Shown here piece after piece: positions 59,528 to 64,000 of a stretch of 64,000 nucleotides of DNA (its first letter is position 1; each line of letters starts with the position of its first letter). The position numbers were made by a program, and so were the translations under genes. Under the pieces are notes generated by a model, which ran no database searches, was not told where the DNA came from, and saw only the letters and a list, made by a program, of their open reading frames with translations. The stretch comes from Paenibacillus sp. FSL H7-0357 (GTDB lineage: Bacteria > Bacillota > Bacilli > Paenibacillales > Paenibacillaceae), in NCBI RefSeq assembly GCF_000758525.1, contig NZ_CP009241.1, positions 372,001-436,000 on the forward strand, given 5' to 3'.

Positions 59528-60370
59528 TTACTTGGCGCTCTTCGCCTGCTCTTCCCGCATCCACTGCGACAGCTGGCGCTTGAGCTGGAGGAATTCCGGC
59601 GAATCGGCGATTTCCTCGCGGCGCGGCCGGGGAAACGGGACATCGACCGTATGCAGGACGGAGCCGGGACGTCCGGAGAACACATAGATGCGGCTGGAGA
59701 GCAGCAACGCTTCTTCGATGTTGTGGGTGATGAACAGCACGGAGCGGCGGTTCTCCTCCCACAGCTCCAGCAGCCAGCGCTGCATTTCGCTGCGCGTCAG
59801 CGCATCCAGCGCGCTGAACGGCTCGTCCAGCAGCATCAGCTCCTGCGGCGCGAGCAGAGCCCGCAGGAAGGCTGCCCGCTGCTGCATGCCGCCCGACAGC
59901 ATATGCGGGTAGGCCCGCTCGAAGCCGCTAAGGCCGACCTTGGCCAGCCAGTGGCGGGCGGTTTCCCGCGCCGCAGCCTGCGGCGCGCCCTTAAGCTCAC
60001 CGGCGAGCAGGACGTTGTCCTCGATGCTCCGCCAAGGGAACAGCGCGGGCTGCTGCGGCATATAGCTGATCTCTCCGCGCTGCCCTGTAACAAGGTTGCC
60101 GTTCATGCTTACCGTTCCGGCATCCGGCAGCTCCAGGCCCCCGATAATATGGAATAAAGTGCTTTTTCCGCAGCCTGAGGGTCCGACAATTGAGACGAAT
60201 TCCTGCGGCTGCACTGTTAAGGATACGTTGTCCAGCACGCGGGTTTCGCGGCGGCGGTGGGTGAAGGTTTTGGAGACTCCTTTTACCTCAAGTGCAGGCG
60301 GTAAGGTCCTGGATTCAGGAATGCCGGCTGCTTCAGTGCCGGATGGCGGGTTATCTGTAATATGCGGCAT
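59528..60370 (-). CDS. ABC transporter ATP-binding protein of the thiamine-precursor importer
   Basis: 280 residues from ATG 60370 behind AAAGGAGG; an in-frame upstream extension has no ribosome site and odd composition. Walker A GPSGCGKST, signature LSGGMQQRAAF and Walker B LMLLDEPFSALD are intact, and the protein is of the TauB/SsuB/ThiZ type. It energises uptake of hydroxymethylpyrimidine-type thiamine precursors in a TPP-controlled operon. It is the last gene of the operon. Confidence 0.9.
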   Translation of the reverse strand: MPHITDNPPSGTEAAGIPESRTLPPALEVKGVSKTFTHRRRETRVLDNVSLTVQPQEFVSIVGPSGCGKSTLFHIIGGLELPDAGTVSMNGNLVTGQRGEISYMPQQPALFPWRSIEDNVLLAGELKGAPQAAARETARHWLAKVGLSGFERAYPHMLSGGMQQRAAFLRALLAPQELMLLDEPFSALDALTRSEMQRWLLELWEENRRSVLFITHNIEEALLLSSRIYVFSGRPGSVLHTVDVPFPRPRREEIADSPEFLQLKRQLSQWMREEQAKSAK

Positions 60371-60389
60371 TGTCGGCCATCCTCCTTTT

Positions 60390-61151
60390 CTAGGAACTTT
60401 TGCGCGGTTTCCAGCGCACCAGCCATTTCTCCAGCAGCGCGATAAGTGCGAACAGCACAAGACTGAGCAGCACGATGATGGCAATGGCGACGAATACGCG
60501 GTCTGTGCGGTAAGCGGATTTTTGCAGCAGCATGTAGTAGCCGATGCCCTTGTCAGCGCCGATCCATTCCGCGACAACAGCGCCCATTACGGCGTAGGTG
60601 GCCGAAATTTTAAGTCCCGAGAACAGGGCGGGCAGGGAGCCCGGAAGCTCCAGCTTGGTGAAGATCTGCCATTTGTTCGCGCCGGCCATCTTCATATAGT
60701 TCAGCATGGTCCGGTCGCTTTGCATCAGGCCGCCCATGGCAGCGACTGAAACCGGGAAGAAGCAGACCAGCGTAATCAGCACAATCTTCGGCAGCAGCCC
60801 GAAGCCGAACCAGATAATCAGCAGCGGCGCGAGCGCAATGGAGGGCACATTTTGACTGAGAATGAGCAGCGGGTAGAGCGCTCTCTTGAGCCAAGGCAGC
60901 AGATGCAGCAGCAGGGCAACAATAAGACCCACGCCTGTGCCGATAGGGAAGCCGATCAGGGTAAGGCGCAGCGTAGCCGCTGTATGTGCCCAAATGCCGG
61001 AAGCATTGCCCGAGGTTTCCCGGGCGATATCGCTTGGGCTGGGAAGAATCCATGACTCGATATGGAACAGGGATACCGAAACTTGCCATAACCCCAGAAA
61101 AAAGACGACCGCCACAAGGGGCGGCCAAATCTGTTTCCAATACGATCTCAC
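60390..61151 (-). CDS. ABC transporter permease of the thiamine-precursor importer
   Basis: 253 residues with six membrane segments and the binding-protein-dependent permease domain; the EAA-like loop is AAMGGLMQSDRTMLNYMKMAGANKW near residue 140. GTG 61151 overlaps the preceding stop by four bases. It is of the SsuC/ThiX type. It forms the channel of the importer; the ATPase follows 19 bases later. Confidence 0.9.
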   Translation of the reverse strand: MRSYWKQIWPPLVAVVFFLGLWQVSVSLFHIESWILPSPSDIARETSGNASGIWAHTAATLRLTLIGFPIGTGVGLIVALLLHLLPWLKRALYPLLILSQNVPSIALAPLLIIWFGFGLLPKIVLITLVCFFPVSVAAMGGLMQSDRTMLNYMKMAGANKWQIFTKLELPGSLPALFSGLKISATYAVMGAVVAEWIGADKGIGYYMLLQKSAYRTDRVFVAIAIIVLLSLVLFALIALLEKWLVRWKPRKSS

Positions 61152-61441
61152 GGCCGGTATTTCTCCGTCAGCTTGTCCATGCTGATTCCATTCGGGTTAT
61201 GGGCAATTTTGATCTGGGAGATGACGCTCGGACTGCCTGCTGCAATCAGCGCTTCATGCATCTGGCGCACAACCTCAAGCAGCTCGGTGATGTCGCCCTC
61301 CATCGTGGTCTCCAGCGGGTTCACCTGATGTTTCACACCGGATTTCTGAATCACTTCGATGGCTTTGTCCACGTAAGGAATCGAATCCTCGTTGTTCGGA
61401 GTTTTGGGAATTACCTGAATGCTTAGCAATGTATTGGCCAC
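61148..61441 (-). CDS. MTH1187-family thiamine-binding protein
   Basis: 97 residues, the whole length of the MTH1187/YkoF-like domain: LLSIQVIPKTPNNEDSIPYV, then VNPLETTMEGDITELLEVV, then IKIAHNPNG. Members bind thiamine or HMP and are often next to thiamine transporters. Here it lies between the binding protein and permease genes under the TPP riboswitch. Confidence 0.92.
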   Translation of the reverse strand: MANTLLSIQVIPKTPNNEDSIPYVDKAIEVIQKSGVKHQVNPLETTMEGDITELLEVVRQMHEALIAAGSPSVISQIKIAHNPNGISMDKLTEKYRP

Positions 61442-61517
61442 AACATATCAATCCTCTCAGTTTAAATGGGTAATCTGCGTACAGCGCGAAACGAACATTC
61501 AATCACTTCATCCTTAA

Positions 61518-62588
61518 TCAGTTAGCTGGCAAAAACTCATTCGTAAATGTGCTTGGAACATCCAGCGGCTGATCGAGCAGCTTCAGGCCATACATCCAGT
61601 CGGCGTAATCCTGCCAGACCTCGCTCTTCTGCTCGCCCCAGCGGACGGCATCATCCTTGTATTTCGGGCTGATCCATTTCTGGCTGGCCAGGACCAGCTT
61701 GGGATCCAGCTCGGGAACAGCTTTGGAAAGAATGGCTGCGGCTTCCTCCGGCTGATCAATGGCGTATTGATAACCTTTCGAGGTAGCCTTAAGGAAAGCC
61801 TTCACCAGCTCCGGATGTTCGGCAATTTCCTTCTCGCTCGTAGTCAGTACCGGCGTGTAGTAATCGAGCTGGGGTGCATAATCCTTGAGGTAGAGCATGT
61901 CGAGCGGTTCTCCGCGCAGCTCCGCTTCAATCCCGGTCCAGGCATAGAAGATCCAGGCAAAATCAATGTCGCGTTTCACGGCGGTGAAGAAGTCCGCTTC
62001 ACCGATGTTCACCAGCTTCACCTTTTTCACATCTCCGCCTTCGGGGTCCATAATGGCTTTCATGGCCGCTTCTTCGGCAGGGGAACCCCAGCCACCGTAG
62101 GTTTTGCCTTCGAAATCCTTCGGTGTCTTAATATTGCGGTCTTTCGGTGCAGCGAACCCGGAGGTATTATGCTGAATGATAGCGGCGATGGACACGAGCG
62201 GCACCTTCTGCAGGCGGGCCAGCGTCAGCGCCTCTTGGGCACTGATGCCAAAAGCAGCTTCGCCCGAGGTAACCATCGTGTCGGACCCGGCAGCACCCGG
62301 CTGCACGATTTCAACATCCAGCCCTTCCTCTTCGTAATAGCCCAGCTCTTTTGCCGCATAAAGCCCGGTATGATTTGTATTCGGCGTCCAGTCCAGCGCG
62401 ACCTTGACCTTGGTCAGCTCCTTCGGAGCGTCCGTTGCTGCCCCGGCAGTGGTTTCAGGAGCAGTGGTGCTGTTCCCGGCAGTGTCTGCTGCATTCCCGC
62501 CAGAGTTCCCATTGCTATTGCCGCATCCGGCAATGGCAAAGACCAGCATGCAGGTGAGGCTGAGCTTTAATACTTTTGTGACTCCCAT
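61518..62588 (-). CDS. Thiamine-precursor ABC transporter substrate-binding lipoprotein
   Basis: 356 residues. A lipoprotein signal peptide ends in AIAGC (Cys near residue 22), followed by a Ser/Gly/Ala/Thr-rich linker. The NMT1/ThiY-type domain has the hallmark start VALDWTPNTNHTGLYAAKEL near residue 64 and the loop GSDTMVTSGEAAFGISAQE. In this family it binds hydroxymethyl- or formylaminopyrimidine. It is the first gene after the TPP riboswitch. Confidence 0.93.
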   Translation of the reverse strand: MGVTKVLKLSLTCMLVFAIAGCGNSNGNSGGNAADTAGNSTTAPETTAGAATDAPKELTKVKVALDWTPNTNHTGLYAAKELGYYEEEGLDVEIVQPGAAGSDTMVTSGEAAFGISAQEALTLARLQKVPLVSIAAIIQHNTSGFAAPKDRNIKTPKDFEGKTYGGWGSPAEEAAMKAIMDPEGGDVKKVKLVNIGEADFFTAVKRDIDFAWIFYAWTGIEAELRGEPLDMLYLKDYAPQLDYYTPVLTTSEKEIAEHPELVKAFLKATSKGYQYAIDQPEEAAAILSKAVPELDPKLVLASQKWISPKYKDDAVRWGEQKSEVWQDYADWMYGLKLLDQPLDVPSTFTNEFLPAN

Positions 62589-62646
62589 TTCTCTTCTTCT
62601 CTCCTTCCAGCAACCCTAGTCTTCCAAATTCTGAATAGTCCCATAC

Positions 62647-62675
62647 AAAAAAGGCGCCCCGAGAATCGGGACACC
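62647..62675 (-). terminator. Terminator of the TPP riboswitch
   Basis: On the minus strand GGTGTCCCGA and TCGGGGCGCC (ten pairs, two wobbles) with loop TTC are followed by six T. It lies between the aptamer and the binding-protein gene and so is the expression platform. Confidence 0.85.
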
Positions 62676-62728
62676 AGTTACTTGCGCAAGGTTGTGCTTG
62701 GGCCATAAACGGCCGTAAGCGATTGACG

Positions 62729-62817
62729 ATTCCTACGCTGGCATTATCCAGATCAGGTATAAGGGTCAGTATCTTGTGGGATACAATCTCAGCCGGCCAA
62801 TTCCAGCACCCCTGGTA
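62729..62817 (-). ncRNA. TPP riboswitch
   Basis: The minus strand carries the THI-box elements in order: AGGGGTGCTGG, GGCTGAGA, ACCCTTATACCTGATCTGG and ATAATGCCAGCGTAGGAA. These form the pyrimidine- and pyrophosphate-sensor helices. With a terminator at 62647-62675 it should shut down the downstream transporter operon when TPP is abundant. Confidence 0.96.
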
Positions 62818-62896
62818 CTATGAAGTTATAGGTATTGCTGTGTTCTTACGGTGTATTATAGACGCCCGCTCCATAGTTGTCCAGTAGCAACTCTGC

Positions 62897-64000
62897 TTAG
62901 CTATCAAGCTTCAGCGGCAGGCGCCACGGCCCTTTGAGCAGAAAATGCGGCTCGGACAGCTTAAACCGCAGCTTATCCTCCCCGGGTTTTGTTTCTAAAT
63001 GGAGGGTTTTCATCACGCCGTAGGTCTGGTCGGTATTCACCCAAGAGAATGAGCTGTTGTCCGCCTGCCCCGGATAGCGAATAAGGAAATACTTCAGCGT
63101 CCGTAGTTTTGCGGCATTGAAATTCACATTCACATCGACGCTGGCAGCCGTCTCGCCGGTACGTTCAATGCGGGTGAACTCTACCGGAAAGCCCGCGATT
63201 TCCGCGCGTGTGTGGAGCATTTTCTCCTGGCCGATATCAGGCAGCGGAATCTCTACTTCTGCAGATACGGCGTCACGATCTGAAACTTCAATATAAGGAA
63301 TGAAGACCGTATAAGGCCAAGTGCCCGCCCCGGCAGTCTCATGAAACCGGAAGTCGGAAGGATAGGACATGGATTCAGGCTGCTCCAGTGCCGCCTTTTC
63401 TCCTGCCGCGTTCTCTATATAGAGACCTGATCCAGGCACCAGCGGCTCCAGTCCGTAAGAATGGACAGTCAGCCCGGATTCCGCCGTCAGAGTGGGCAAT
63501 AACTGGACACGGACAAGCCCGCCGCCAAGGTCCACCGGAAAAGCAGTAATCCGCACATCCTGCTGTATATCGCTTGCGCCGAGTTCCCCGAGCTCCTCAG
63601 CTGTCTTCGGAGCGGTGAGCTGTAACGGACCAATGGTTGTGCCGCCCAGATGCAGGGTTAGAAGATTATCCTTCTTCAGTTGCAGCGCTTGAGTTGAACT
63701 GTAGCTGCCGTACCACTCTCCCTCCGAGGACGAACGCATATAAGAGGTGAAAGTATAGCGGTTACCGCCGATATCTGCCTCAAACTCGCTGACTTCAGGG
63801 ACTTTCCGGCCGCGAAGCGTAATGCTCCCGCCAAGCTCTTGCAGGAGAACGGCATCTACGGTCAGACTTCCGTCCCCCACAGCAATGTCATAGGGTTTGC
63901 TCAGTACATAGATCCGGTCACCGGGGCTGTTCTCCACAACAGTGCCGAAGCCAGGAAGGAAACTCAGCGCCTTTCTTAACCCGGCCTGTACCTCAGGAGA
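62897..64000 (-). CDS. Unrecognised protein, C-terminal 367 residues (partial)
   Basis: The open frame runs to the right edge without a stop and ends at 62897; the true start lies outside the window. The product has no clear membrane segment in the visible part. It is rich in beta-strand-like sequence (YVLSKPYDIAVGDGSLTVDAV, ITLRGRKVPEVSEFEADIGG, TLHLGGTTIGPLQL). This is reminiscent of the extracytoplasmic part of DUF4179/DUF5643-type anti-sigma-like proteins, but that is a guess. The TPP aptamer lies 80 bases beyond its stop codon on the same strand. Confidence 0.6.
   Translation of the reverse strand, partial: SPEVQAGLRKALSFLPGFGTVVENSPGDRIYVLSKPYDIAVGDGSLTVDAVLLQELGGSITLRGRKVPEVSEFEADIGGNRYTFTSYMRSSSEGEWYGSYSSTQALQLKKDNLLTLHLGGTTIGPLQLTAPKTAEELGELGASDIQQDVRITAFPVDLGGGLVRVQLLPTLTAESGLTVHSYGLEPLVPGSGLYIENAAGEKAALEQPESMSYPSDFRFHETAGAGTWPYTVFIPYIEVSDRDAVSAEVEIPLPDIGQEKMLHTRAEIAGFPVEFTRIERTGETAASVDVNVNFNAAKLRTLKYFLIRYPGQADNSSFSWVNTDQTYGVMKTLHLETKPGEDKLRFKLSEPHFLLKGPWRLPLKLDS

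Noticed and set aside
1..64000. CRISPR arrays, tRNA or rRNA genes, prophage genes, intact transposases
   Set aside because: None was seen; the only regular repeats are the coding array at 39831-40070 and the pair at 49137-49240.

Overview
The window reads as chromosomal DNA of a Paenibacillus-like low-to-mid GC Firmicute. Supporting signs are strong AGGAGG-type ribosome binding sites with frequent TTG and GTG starts, Spo0A-box-like and SinR-like sites, a SinI/SinR/SipW/TasA matrix locus, CsoR-CopZ-CopA, a TPP riboswitch and LytTR-type signalling. No rRNA, tRNA, CRISPR array, prophage or intact insertion sequence was seen.

Layout. 1-1705: the end of a polar amino acid ABC transporter (binding protein, permease, ATPase). 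1861-14144: a long tellurite-resistance-type (Ter) stress operon with a TerB-like protein, four TerD-family proteins (one with two TerD domains) and TerC. A structured intergenic RNA then precedes the associated biosynthetic genes (citrate-lyase-like, phosphoribosyltransferase-TRSP, StiP-like, HAD, ATP-grasp), a membrane partner and TelA. 14327-19851: a small membrane peptide, a formate/nitrite transporter, rhodanese/LysR, a large TPM-domain protein and a 47-residue gene behind a perfect Fur box. 20164-23274: a membrane GGDEF-EAL enzyme. 23534-25242: a FAD-dependent oxidoreductase under a variant guanine-type riboswitch. 25380-33097: VanZ protein, nucleotidyltransferase, a MITE-like element, a YpdAB-like pyruvate-type two-component system with its MFS target, and an ECF sigma factor with a membrane partner. 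33263-37498: odhAB of the TCA cycle.

37894-42280 is the most interesting block. A class I cyclic-di-GMP aptamer, behind a promoter with a Spo0A-like box, leads directly into sinI. sinR lies opposite. Beyond it, a promoter covered by GTTC half-sites drives a coiled-coil repeat protein, signal peptidase sipW and two TasA-type fibre proteins. The inferred circuit is: c-di-GMP, then sinI expression, then relief of SinR repression, then matrix fibre genes. Two other genes in the window make or break c-di-GMP (20164-23274, 45936-47774).

42371-64000: aldo/keto reductase; PadR with an MFS drug exporter; GGDEF/HD-GYP protein with a 36-residue peptide and a DUF5317 protein; a copper operon with two CsoR operators; an EamA transporter divergent from a MocR-type regulator; a nitroreductase; an ABC exporter with its two-component system; a TPP-riboswitch-controlled thiamine-precursor ABC transporter; and the 3' part of an unrecognised gene cut by the window end.
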